Part shown: positions 1-6,861 of the stretch, piece by piece
How the letters are laid out: every line of letters starts with the position of its first letter
Position numbering within the stretch: the first letter of the stretch is position 1
DNA from: JBEHWX01 sp048498995
GTDB taxonomy: Bacteria; Bacteroidota; Ignavibacteria; OLB7
Direction of reading: 5' to 3'
Length of the DNA: 10,352 nucleotides
Assembly: GCA_048498995.1 (NCBI GenBank)
Contig: JBEHWX010000154.1
Coordinates: forward strand, 1 to 10,352
Translations under genes and position numbers: made by a program
Notes under the pieces: generated by a model
The model's input: the letters and a program-made list of their open reading frames with translations, nothing else
The model's database searches: none
What the model was told of the DNA's origin: nothing

Positions 1-1045
1 TGGTCAGCTCGGCGCGCGTGAGCTCCTCGAGCGTCTTGGTCACTCCCGGCGAGGTCTGGAAGGTCTCGGTCACGAGCGGGGTGGCGCCGGCGAGGTTGAT
101 CTTGTAGATCCTCTTGGCGTTCTGCGAGCCGCGCTGGGCGTGCTCGATGAGCATCAGCTCGTTGTTGTTGAGCGCCACCATGTCGCCGATCTTGATGTCG
201 CGACGGCGGATATCGCTGCCACCGACCGGGTAGCCGGCATCCATGAGATAGGCGAACATGCGGGAGACGCCGGAGACCGGATCGAACTCGACGAGACGAA
301 GGAGCTCGGTCTGGTTGGCGGCGTTGGTATTGGCCGAGGCGGTGTTGGCGAAGGAGTTGGCCATGCCGCTCTGGACGACCGTGTAGATCTTGCCGTTCGG
401 CGTGATGGCGATCCCCTCGGCGCCACGGTTCGGGACATGCTTCTTCAGGATGTCCGGAAGTCCCCCCGGCGTCGGCTGCGACCTGACGCGCAGAAGGATC
501 TCGCCGGTCGGGGAGACCTTGGCGATGCCCGGGGCATACTCCTCGCAGAACCAGAAGGTGCCGTCGGCGGCGCGGACCAGGCCCTCGGTATCGAAGCCCC
601 ACTCATCCTGCGCGATCTGCTTGAAGTCCGGGTCGAGCGCATACTCGCCGGTGTTGTAGGGAGCGGGGGTGGGGCGGCCGGAGACCGGGCCGCCGCCGGT
701 GCGCTGCAGCGGCATCGTGCCGAGGATCGAGAGGGACCCATCGGCGTTGGCGCGCAGGCGCACGATCATCGGATTGAACGAGGGGAGCGGGAAGACCTTC
801 GCGCTGCCGGAATCGACGTTCGGTCCGCGATCGGTGATCGTCCAGAACTCATTGCCTCCGGCGTAGGAGAGACCCGAGAAGCCGCCGAGACGGAAGGTGC
901 TGGAGCCTGGGAGAAAGGGAGCCGCCGAGGTCGGCAGCGCGTAGACGCCGGGCGTGGGGGCCGGCTGCTGGCTCACCGCCGGGACGGCGACGCCGCCGAC
1001 CGCGGCCGCCGCCGCCAGGAGACGTGAGAGACTACGACGTAGCAT
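1..1045 (-). CDS. Secreted esterase-like/phytase-like protein (PF13449 type), 3' end outside window
   Basis: The reading frame starts with ATG at 1045 and runs off the left edge, giving 348 residues with no stop, so the C-terminus is missing. Residues 1-26 look like a Sec signal peptide: a double Arg, an Ala/Val-rich core, and a probable cut near PAVSQ. The mature part has hallmarks of the 'esterase-like activity of phytase' beta-propeller family: an early G-G-N-x-F-W-T-I-T-D-R-G-P-N stretch (residues 63-76), then D-T-E-G-L-V (152-157), F-W-F-C-E-E-Y (164-170), N-R-G-A-E-G-I-A (206-213) and a late L-M-L-I-E (297-301). Members are exported and are thought to act on phosphate esters or similar substrates, but few have a proven activity and the true substrate is unknown here. 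No strong Shine-Dalgarno precedes the ATG (only AGTGAAG). It is transcribed alone, after the AI-2E gene and separated from it by a hairpin. Confidence 0.8.
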   Translation of the reverse strand, partial: MLRRSLSRLLAAAAAVGGVAVPAVSQQPAPTPGVYALPTSAAPFLPGSSTFRLGGFSGLSYAGGNEFWTITDRGPNVDSGSAKVFPLPSFNPMIVRLRANADGSLSILGTMPLQRTGGGPVSGRPTPAPYNTGEYALDPDFKQIAQDEWGFDTEGLVRAADGTFWFCEEYAPGIAKVSPTGEILLRVRSQPTPGGLPDILKKHVPNRGAEGIAITPNGKIYTVVQSGMANSFANTASANTNAANQTELLRLVEFDPVSGVSRMFAYLMDAGYPVGGSDIRRRDIKIGDMVALNNNELMLIEHAQRGSQNAKRIYKINLAGATPLVTETFQTSPGVTKTLEELTRAELT

Positions 1046-1168
1046 AAGCTTCACTTGTATGAGAGAGGGTTGAACGGATGCGTTGCACCAAGTGCGTCAA
1101 CCTATCTCCAGCGCGCAACGAGAGTATTACCATGGGGTGAAGATTTGGTAACCTGATCGGGTACGCCC

Positions 1169-1196
1169 GCGACCGTCATCTCGCGACCGTCATCTC
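1169..1196. repeat. 14-bp tandem repeat, two copies
   Basis: The unit GCGACCGTCATCTC occurs twice head to tail (1169-1182 and 1183-1196). A decayed start of a third copy (GCGAACGG) follows at 1197. It lies in the gap between the permease and the phytase-like gene. Function is unknown. Confidence 0.85.
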
Positions 1197-1231
1197 GCGA
1201 ACGGCTTCCCGATCCAGCGGGCGGATATGAA

Positions 1232-1288
1232 ACGACCGCGGGGAGCGACGGATCATCCGTTGGATCATCCATGGCTCCCCGCGGTCGT
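1232..1288 (-). terminator. Stem-loop downstream of the AI-2E permease gene, probable terminator
   Basis: Two perfectly complementary 15-bp arms (1232-1246 and 1274-1288) enclose a 27-nt loop, about 50 nt past the permease stop codon. Read on the minus strand, the stem is followed by GGTCGTTTCATATCC, a weak T-rich stretch, so Rho-independent termination is plausible but not textbook. The loop contains GGATCATCC twice, in direct orientation. Confidence 0.55.
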
Positions 1289-1337
1289 CGATGTTCCGAC
1301 GATGCCGACGCGGCTTATATGGCTAGGGCGGCGCGGC

Positions 1338-2891
1338 TCAGGCGGCGCCGGTGAGGCCGGCGTCGCGCGGCATCAGGTCGCGATCATTCTTGCTGGCGTG
1401 ATGCGGATGCCGCTCCAGATCGAGCCGGACCTTCTCCTCCTCCAGTCGCGCCAGCCGATCGTCGCGCCAGCGCATGGCGAAGCGGACCACGATGCCGGTG
1501 AACGGAATCGCCAGCAGCATGCCGATCACGCCGAAGAAGTAGCCGAAGGTGAAGATCGAGAAGATCACCAGGAGCGGATGGAGGTTGGTGTGCCGCCCCA
1601 TCACGTGCGGCCCGATCACGGTGGACTCCAGGATCGCCTGGCCGACGTAGAGGAACAGGACGTAGAGCACCGAGAGTCCCGGGTCGTTGGTGCTCAACGC
1701 GGCGATCGCGGAGATCGCGAAGGAGATATAGCCGCCGATCAGGGGGATCAGGCTCAGGAAGCCCATCAGCACGCCGAGCAGGAGCGCCCCCGGCACGCCG
1801 ATCACCTTCAGCCCGATGCCGATGATCGTTCCCTGCACCACGCTGGTGATCAGGTCGCCGCGGAGGAATCCGCCGGCCACCTCGTCGAGATCGTGCAGGA
1901 AGCGCTGCGAGCGGCGCTGGTATTCGCGCGGCAGAAACGAGTAGATCCCGATCCTGAGCCGCCAGTAATCCTTGATGAAGTAGAAGGTCACGAACGGGAC
2001 CATCACCAGGTGCATCAGCGTCGAGAGGATGCCGGGGGCGGCCTTGCCGGCGCTGCCGGCCATATCGAGAATCGCGCCGTCGATCGACTTGATCCGGGGC
2101 ATCAGATAGGTCGTGATCATCTGGTCGATCTTCGGCTGCGGGATGCCGGTGATCTCGGTCAGCGCGCCGGAGCGGGCCCAGGTGAGCACCGAGGCTATCA
2201 CCTTGTCGAGCGAGGCGTAGGCCATGCCGACCTGGGAGATCAGAACCGGTATCACGAAGCCGATCGCGACCACCACGGCGGCCACCGCCAGAAGGGTGAT
2301 CGTCAGGGCCGTGACCCAGCGGGGGACGTACCATTTCCGCTGCACGAACGTGACGAACGGATCGGCGATATAGGCGAAGACGAACGCCATGATGAAGGGG
2401 AAGATCACCCCGATGGTCGTCGAGACGAACCACATGGCGAAGACGAGCCCGGCCGCGACCAGCACCGGACGGATCTTCGGCTCCTTCCGGAAGGGGAACA
2501 GGAGAAGCCCGGCCACGACCGCCATCAGGATCGGCGTGAGCGTCTCGCGCACGCTGACGAAGAGGGCGGCGATCATCACCACGCCGGCGATCACCGTGAT
2601 GATGCCGTAGAGGGTGGTCGGCACCGGAAAGAGCTTCGGGAAGAACCGGAGCGGCTTCGGCATGCTGCGGCGCGATCGGCCGCCGCTCTTCTCCTCGATC
2701 CGCTCGTCGATCTCCTCGGGAGTCTCGTACGGCGATGTCACCGACGGAAGCACCGTGCGGCGGCGCTCCCGCGAGGCCTCCCCGGGGCCGCCATCGGCGC
2801 GCGCGCCGTCGGCATGGATGCCGTTTCTCGACCCGCCACCCACGCGGTTCGGTCCCTTGTCCTCGTCGTTCAATCGTATGTATCTGCTCAT
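1338..2891 (-). CDS. AI-2E family transporter (permease) with charged N-terminal extension
   Basis: A 517-residue integral membrane protein of the AI-2E (TqsA/PerM-like) family, proposed to export or exchange small solutes; the substrate cannot be told from sequence. About eight hydrophobic segments are visible, at roughly 92-112, 117-132, 142-160, 162-176, 195-217, 290-306, 350-395 (more than one helix) and 405-470. Family landmarks are V-T-F-Y-F-I-K-D (301-308) followed by P-R-E-Y (321-324), the S-L-I-P-L-I-G-G stretch (380-387), and the late H-P-L-L-V-I-F-S with G-V-I-G-M-L-L-A-I-P (438-463). Residues 1-80 are hydrophilic, with many Arg, Glu and Gly, and are not part of the family core. 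The ATG at 2891 was chosen because upstream extensions run into the divergent DUF4159 gene. No Shine-Dalgarno precedes it, and the internal ATG at Met77 is an alternative start. Confidence 0.88.
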   Translation of the reverse strand: MSRYIRLNDEDKGPNRVGGGSRNGIHADGARADGGPGEASRERRRTVLPSVTSPYETPEEIDERIEEKSGGRSRRSMPKPLRFFPKLFPVPTTLYGIITVIAGVVMIAALFVSVRETLTPILMAVVAGLLLFPFRKEPKIRPVLVAAGLVFAMWFVSTTIGVIFPFIMAFVFAYIADPFVTFVQRKWYVPRWVTALTITLLAVAAVVVAIGFVIPVLISQVGMAYASLDKVIASVLTWARSGALTEITGIPQPKIDQMITTYLMPRIKSIDGAILDMAGSAGKAAPGILSTLMHLVMVPFVTFYFIKDYWRLRIGIYSFLPREYQRRSQRFLHDLDEVAGGFLRGDLITSVVQGTIIGIGLKVIGVPGALLLGVLMGFLSLIPLIGGYISFAISAIAALSTNDPGLSVLYVLFLYVGQAILESTVIGPHVMGRHTNLHPLLVIFSIFTFGYFFGVIGMLLAIPFTGIVVRFAMRWRDDRLARLEEEKVRLDLERHPHHASKNDRDLMPRDAGLTGAA

Positions 2892-3045
2892 TGCGTCACT
2901 CGTCGGTTCGGTTTCCACGTCGTACCACGGGAAGAGGCGTTCGATTCCAGCTGGATGCAATGCACACGTTGTGCCGAAGAGGAACGTTTCTTGTTGAACG
3001 ATCCATCGGTGAACTTTTCCCTTTCGAGTCAGATCACGAGTGGCT
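2892..3045. promoter_or_regulatory. Divergent intergenic region, presumed promoters of the permease and DUF4159 genes
   Basis: These 154 bases separate two divergent genes and must carry their start signals if each has its own promoter. They are noticeably richer in A/T than the coding DNA around them. I found no convincing -35/-10 pair on either strand. A small inverted repeat, GCACA-CGT-TGTGC (2962-2974), sits near the middle and could be an operator, but that is speculative. Confidence 0.35.
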
Positions 3046-3792
3046 ATGATGCATCCCATGATCTCCGGTCGACTCTTCCTGTTCTTCCTTCTCTCGCTTC
3101 TTGCCGCGCAGGCCCTCGTGACGCGCGCCGCGATGGCGCAGGGCCCGGTGCCGGGGACCATCGGCGGCGAATCGCCGCAGGGGGACCGATCCTCCAGCGC
3201 GTTCGTGATCGCCAGGGTGAAGTACACCGGCGGCGGGGACTGGTACAACGATCAGTCCTCGGAGGTGAACATGCTCCGCTATCTGCAGGAGCACACCTCG
3301 ATCAACGTCCGTCCGACGTTCGAATACGTGGATATCGGCAGCGACAACATCTTCCAGTATCCGCTGCTGCTGCTGACCGGCCACGGCAACATCTCCCTCA
3401 CCGAATCCGACGCGCGACGTCTGCGCTCGTACCTGGAGTCCGGCGGCTTCCTCTACATCGACGACGATTACGGTCTGGACACCGCGATCCGTCGGGAGAT
3501 GCGGAAGGTCTTCCCCGATCAGGAGTTCCAGGAGCTCCCCTTCTCCCATCCGATCTACCATTCCTTCTTCCAGTTCCCGAACGGGCTGCCGAAGATCCAC
3601 GAGCACGACGGCAAGCCCCCGCGCGGCTTCGGCATGTTCACCCGGCAGAAGCGCCTCTGCGTCTACTACACCTACGAGACCAACCCGACCGACGGCTGGG
3701 CCGACGCGACCGCGCACAACGATCCTCCGGAAAAGCGGGAGGAGGCGTTCAAGATCGGCACCAACATCATCGTCTACGCGCTGACCAACTGA
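3046..3792 (+). CDS. Exported DUF4159 domain protein
   Basis: A 248-residue protein. The first 30 or so residues form a signal peptide with a long Leu/Phe/Ala core and a probable cut after A-M-A (next residues Q-G). The rest is a DUF4159 domain (PF13709): F-V-I-A-R-V-K-Y-x-G-G-G-D-W-Y near its start, P-L-L-L-L-T-G-H-G in the middle, L-E-S-G-G-F-L-Y-I-D-D-D-Y after it, and a C-terminal K-I-G-T-N-I-I-V-Y-A-L. The family has a class-I glutamine-amidotransferase-like fold but usually no obvious catalytic Cys, and no biochemical role is established. In other genomes it commonly lies near VWA proteins and MoxR-type ATPases; a VWA gene follows 269 nt downstream here. The start is uncertain: GTG 3040, ATG 3046, ATG 3049 and ATG 3058 are all in frame without a clear ribosome site. 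ATG 3058 gives the tightest signal peptide. Confidence 0.85.
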   Translation: MMHPMISGRLFLFFLLSLLAAQALVTRAAMAQGPVPGTIGGESPQGDRSSSAFVIARVKYTGGGDWYNDQSSEVNMLRYLQEHTSINVRPTFEYVDIGSDNIFQYPLLLLTGHGNISLTESDARRLRSYLESGGFLYIDDDYGLDTAIRREMRKVFPDQEFQELPFSHPIYHSFFQFPNGLPKIHEHDGKPPRGFGMFTRQKRLCVYYTYETNPTDGWADATAHNDPPEKREEAFKIGTNIIVYALTN

Positions 3793-4061
3793 GCCACGCC
3801 GCTCCGCCGTTCCCCGCATGCCCTTCCCGATCGCACCGGCATCCGGCCCGCCGCGCCAGCGCTTCGGCGACATGCACGATGTATCTTTCGCGGAGATGGC
3901 GCTCGCGGATCATGCCCGCCCACGATGACGCTCCCTCCGGAGGCGGCCATGACGACGGACGATCATGGGCACGAAAACCATCCCTGATTCGTTCACGGAG
4001 AGTACGCTACGATGCGGCGCCATCCGGCGCCTTCTTCCGACCAGATCCGGCAGGTGATCCG
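3793..4061. other. Intergenic gap between DUF4159 and VWA genes
   Basis: No gene is supported in these 269 bases; the longest plus-strand frame with an ATG (3818-3928, 36 codons) has no ribosome site or recognisable product. A 10-bp palindrome CCTCCGGAGG (3934-3943) is the only clear symmetric element. No terminator is visible after the DUF4159 stop, so read-through into the VWA gene is possible. Confidence 0.4.
4052..4059 (+). promoter_or_regulatory. Strong ribosome binding site of the VWA gene
   Basis: AGGTGATC, ending 2 nt before the ATG at 4062, is an 8-base perfect complement of the usual 16S rRNA 3' tail (GATCACCT). The AGGTGA core is 4 nt from the start. It fixes the start of the VWA gene inside a reading frame that stays open for more than 2.8 kb upstream by chance. 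Confidence 0.75.
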
Positions 4062-5168
4062 ATGATCATTCGATATTCCCAGTGGGACGACTCGAGTCTC
4101 TCCCGCGATGAGCGCCTCGAACAGCTTATCCGCCTCTTCAGCTATCTGTTGACCAAGACCTCCGGCGATGTCGACGAGGCCCTCGACTGGCTTTCCCGCA
4201 TCGACGAGCAGTACGGGGTGCTCGGCGACATGACCATGCAGCAGTTCATCGACGAGCTGAAGAAAGCGGGGCTGATCCGGGAGGAGGAGCAGGGAGGGCC
4301 GCTCGACCTCACGGCCAAGGGGGCCCAGCGGATCCGTCAGGACGCGCTCCGGGAGATCTTCACCTCCCTGAAGAAGGCGGCGCCCGGCGGTCACGATACC
4401 CCCTATTCCGGCACCGGCGTCGACCCGACCGGCGATCTGCGCAACTACGTCTTCGGCGATCTGGCCACGAACATCGACGCCACCAGCACCCTCAGCAACG
4501 CCCTCCGCCGCGATGTGGATCTCGACCGCTTCACGCTGGAGGAGGGGGACATCCGGGTGCACGAGACCGAGCACCAGACGAACGTGGCCACCGTGCTGAT
4601 GCTCGACATCTCCCACTCGATGATCCTTTACGGCGAGGACCGGATCACGCCGGCAAAGCAGGTGGCGCTGGCCCTCTCCGAGCTGATCATGACGAAGTTT
4701 CCGAAGGATCGTCTCCACGTGATCCTCTTCGGCGACGAGGCGAGCGAGGTGTCGGTGGCGGAGCTTCCGTTCGTGACGGTGGGGCCGTTCCACACCAACA
4801 CGCGCGCCGGGCTGCAGCTGGCCCGGCAGCTGCTGAAACGGAAGGGAGGGGCCAACAAGCAGATCTTCATGGTGACCGACGGCAAGCCCTCGGCGATCTT
4901 CGAGACATCCGGACGGCTCTACAAGAACTCCTTCGGCCTCGATCCGAAGATCGTGAACAAGACGCTGGACGAGGCGGTGGCCTGCCGGCGCGAGGGGATC
5001 ACGATCACCACCTTCATGGTGGCGCGCGATCCCTACCTGGTCAACTTCGTCGAGGAGCTTACCAAGGCCAATCACGGCCGCGCCTACTACTCCGGGCTGA
5101 GCGATCTCGGCGAGACGGTCTTCGTCGACTACATCAGAAACCGTCGCAAGCGCTTCGTCTCCCGCTGA
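4062..5168 (+). CDS. Von Willebrand factor A (VWA/CoxE- or ChlD-like) domain protein
   Basis: A 368-residue cytoplasmic protein with no signal peptide or membrane segment. Residues 1-170 are a charged, helical N-terminal region of unknown function. The VWA domain follows (about 175-360) with a complete metal-ion-dependent adhesion site: D182-x-S184-x-S186 (M-L-D-I-S-H-S-M), a Thr at 245 or 247 (F-H-T-N-T) and D273 in M-V-T-D-G. Order and spacing resemble the bacterial VWA proteins annotated as Mg-chelatase ChlD-like (e.g. mycobacterial Rv0959), recalled from memory. Those usually work with a MoxR/ChlI-type AAA+ ATPase to remodel a client protein, but no such ATPase is in this window. The start is set by AGGTGATC just upstream; the same frame stays open back to 1227, but that stretch lies across the DUF4159 gene and antisense to the permease. 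A perfect palindrome at 5248-5283 probably ends the transcript. Confidence 0.9.
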   Translation: MIIRYSQWDDSSLSRDERLEQLIRLFSYLLTKTSGDVDEALDWLSRIDEQYGVLGDMTMQQFIDELKKAGLIREEEQGGPLDLTAKGAQRIRQDALREIFTSLKKAAPGGHDTPYSGTGVDPTGDLRNYVFGDLATNIDATSTLSNALRRDVDLDRFTLEEGDIRVHETEHQTNVATVLMLDISHSMILYGEDRITPAKQVALALSELIMTKFPKDRLHVILFGDEASEVSVAELPFVTVGPFHTNTRAGLQLARQLLKRKGGANKQIFMVTDGKPSAIFETSGRLYKNSFGLDPKIVNKTLDEAVACRREGITITTFMVARDPYLVNFVEELTKANHGRAYYSGLSDLGETVFVDYIRNRRKRFVSR

Positions 5169-5247
5169 CGTCGCGTCCATCGGAGCACGTCGCGGAGATC
5201 GCGCGTCGCCCGCGTGAGGCATCGGCCCGACATGGACCCCTGAATAT

Positions 5248-5283
5248 GACGAAGCCCCGGACATCGATGTCCGGGGCTTCGTC
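5248..5283. terminator. 36-bp perfect palindrome, bidirectional terminator between convergent genes
   Basis: The arms GACGAAGCCCCGGACATC and its exact reverse complement meet with no unpaired base, giving a very stable GC-rich hairpin. It lies 79 nt after the VWA stop and about 94 nt past the end of the opposing M16 operon. The plus side continues GTCGTTTCGTTGG and the minus side GTCATATTCA, so the T-tracts are weak. Symmetry and position between convergent genes support termination in both directions. Confidence 0.8.
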
Positions 5284-5323
5284 GTTTCGTTGGATTGGGG
5301 CCTTGGGGGCGGGGCGATCTTGC

Positions 5324-5365
5324 GATCGCGGCGTTCGGATCGCGGCGTTCGGATCGCGGCGTTCA
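5324..5365. repeat. 14-bp tandem repeat, three copies
   Basis: The unit GATCGCGGCGTTCG is repeated three times (5324-5337, 5338-5351, 5352-5365), with one change in the last base of the third copy. The third copy forms the left arm of a hairpin next to the M16 stop codon, so the array may have grown by copying part of that hairpin. Confidence 0.9.
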
Positions 5366-5377
5366 GGTGAACGCCGC
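5356..5377 (-). terminator. Short hairpin at the stop codon of the M16 operon
   Basis: GCGGCGTTCA (5356-5365), a GG spacer, and its exact complement TGAACGCCGC (5368-5377) form an inverted repeat immediately after the last sense codon of the downstream peptidase gene, touching its TAG stop. No T-run follows on the minus strand, so it may protect the 3' end or assist termination rather than terminate alone. Confidence 0.4.
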
Positions 5378-6861
5378 TACTGGCCGCCACCGTCGGTGGC
5401 GCCGTTGCCGGCACCGCCCGCACCGCCACCGGTGTTCTCCTGCGGCAGATACTCCGCGCGGTCGACGGCCGACGGATCTCCCACGATCACCACCGTGAAA
5501 TTCCTCAGGTAGAACTGCGCGGCCAGGTTCATCTCCTCCGAAGTCATCGTCCTGATCGCGTCGTAGGTCCTGAAGGCATTGGTCCAGGAGCCGGTGTAGA
5601 GCTGCGCCACGCCGAGCTCGTTGGCCTGCAGCTCGTTGGTCTGCTCGCGCAGGTAGTTGCTGGTGATCCAGCTGCTGAGCCCGGCCTTCATGTACTCATC
5701 GGCGATGATATAGTTCCGGAAGAAGTCCACCACGTTGTTCCTCACCACGCGCCAGGCCGAATCCGGAAGCGTGGTCGAGACCGTGATCTGTCCGTAGGAG
5801 GTCCGGCCGAAGTTCGCGTCGGCATCCGGCGCGTAGCTCAGGTTCCGCTCGATGCGCACCTCGCGGAAGAGGGCGCCGGAGAGGAAGCTGGTCAGTCGGA
5901 GGAACGGATAGTAGAGAGAATCGTTCCGTCCCGGGGCCAGATAGCGGGCCACGACGTAGTTGGTCGGCGACGGGCCGCCGTAGGGCGCCCGCACGGTGAC
6001 CGTGGAGGCAAAGGCGCTGGCCGGCACCGGAACCTCGGGATCCTGATAATCCCCCATCGGCAGCTTGCCGAGCGTGGCCGCCACCTTCCGGTGGATCGTC
6101 GTCGAATCGACGTTGCCGACCACGACCAGGAGCAGGCGCGACTTGACGAACAGCTCGCGATAGTAGGAATCGAGATAGGATCCGGAGATCGGCGGCACGT
6201 CCGACTCCTGGGCGAACCGTCCGTACGGGTGGCCGTGGAAGAAGACCGAATCGGCCAGATAGCCGGCGTAGGCCTCCGGGCTGATGTTCCGGTTCCGGAG
6301 CGAGGTGATCATCCTCTCCTTCGCGTTCCGGAGCTCGACCGAGTCGTAGCGCGGCTGGAGGATCACGCCGGAGAAGAGAGCCCAGGAGGTATCGAACTTC
6401 TCGTCGACGCAGCGGAGCCCCATCGTCGAGAAGTCGCGGCCGTTCTCGCCGGAGATCCCGGTTACCATCTTCTGCAGCAGGCGCTGGTAGTCTTCCTTGG
6501 CGATCCACTGCGGGCCGCTGATGGCCGGAACTTCCAGCGCCAGATCCTCGACGGCCGGGGAGAGGTTGGCCGCCATCGCCGTCAACCCGCCGCGGATGAA
6601 GAGCCGGGCGGCGATCACGTGGTTGGCCGGCCCGGTGGGGCGGAGGATCACGTGGAGACCGTCGACATCGAACTCCTTGACGTTGGTCGGCGCCCCGCGG
6701 TAGACCGGCATCGAGACGCCGGCGGCGACTGCTTTCTTGGAGGAGCCGCATCCGATGCCGGTCAGCAGCATGGCGCCGGCGGCGGCGACCGTCACGACGC
6801 GGACCAGGGAGGCGCTCAAGCGCGGAAGCCCGTGGGAGATTCGGCTGAGGGTGGTCATCAT
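5377..6861 (-). CDS. M16 family peptidase-like subunit lacking the zinc site, probable lipoprotein
   Basis: A 494-residue M16 (insulinase/pitrilysin, PF00675/PF05193) paralogue. Residues 18-38 are a hydrophobic export signal ending in G-I-G-C; this is a poor lipobox, so lipidation at Cys38 is likely but not certain. Where catalytic members have HxxEH this protein has P102-A-V-E105-D106: both zinc-binding His are gone and only the Glu remains, so it should not be a zinc protease by itself. The second-domain motif is kept: L-F-R-E-V-R336-x6-Y343 matches the R/Y pair that binds the substrate backbone in two-subunit M16B enzymes. A Gly-rich tail (about 477-494) ends the protein. The start at 6861 follows GGAGGTG at 6873-6867 and overlaps the stop of the upstream peptidase gene by 4 nt (ATGA), so translation is probably coupled and the products likely form a heterodimer. 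Confidence 0.9.
   Translation of the reverse strand: MMTTLSRISHGLPRLSASLVRVVTVAAAGAMLLTGIGCGSSKKAVAAGVSMPVYRGAPTNVKEFDVDGLHVILRPTGPANHVIAARLFIRGGLTAMAANLSPAVEDLALEVPAISGPQWIAKEDYQRLLQKMVTGISGENGRDFSTMGLRCVDEKFDTSWALFSGVILQPRYDSVELRNAKERMITSLRNRNISPEAYAGYLADSVFFHGHPYGRFAQESDVPPISGSYLDSYYRELFVKSRLLLVVVGNVDSTTIHRKVAATLGKLPMGDYQDPEVPVPASAFASTVTVRAPYGGPSPTNYVVARYLAPGRNDSLYYPFLRLTSFLSGALFREVRIERNLSYAPDADANFGRTSYGQITVSTTLPDSAWRVVRNNVVDFFRNYIIADEYMKAGLSSWITSNYLREQTNELQANELGVAQLYTGSWTNAFRTYDAIRTMTSEEMNLAAQFYLRNFTVVIVGDPSAVDRAEYLPQENTGGGAGGAGNGATDGGGQ
6858..6861 (-). other. 4-nt ATGA overlap coupling the two M16 genes
   Basis: The TGA of the catalytic peptidase (6860-6858) overlaps the ATG of its partner (6861-6859). 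The partner's GGAGGTG ribosome site lies inside the last codons of the first gene. This arrangement normally gives translational coupling and near-equal subunit levels. Confidence 0.85.

Larger units (their letters stand above)
1046..1337. other. Intergenic region between two minus-strand genes
   Basis: These 292 bases hold no convincing gene. They should contain the promoter of the phytase-like gene: on the minus strand a TTGACG (complement of 1095-1100) is a possible -35, but no good -10 lies at the right distance. A 14-bp tandem repeat (1169-1196) and a long hairpin (1232-1288) are listed separately. Confidence 0.5.

Noticed and set aside
140..1027. Plus-strand open frame of 295 codons
   Set aside because: It is antisense to the phytase-like gene, which has a signal peptide and family motifs. 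The plus-strand translation is low-complexity Arg/Gly/Ala.
3818..3928. 36-codon plus-strand frame between DUF4159 and VWA genes
   Set aside because: It has no ribosome site and no resemblance to a known small protein.
1227..4061. Open frame upstream of the VWA gene, which would make a protein of over 1300 residues
   Set aside because: It lies antisense to the permease, then across the DUF4159 gene in another frame. Its His/Asp/Arg-rich translation is typical of GC-rich shadow frames, and a strong ribosome site at 4052 marks the true start.
3993..5429. Minus-strand open frame of 478 codons opposite the VWA gene
   Set aside because: Its Leu/Val/His/Arg-rich shadow translation has no recognisable domain, while the VWA gene has a full MIDAS and a ribosome site.
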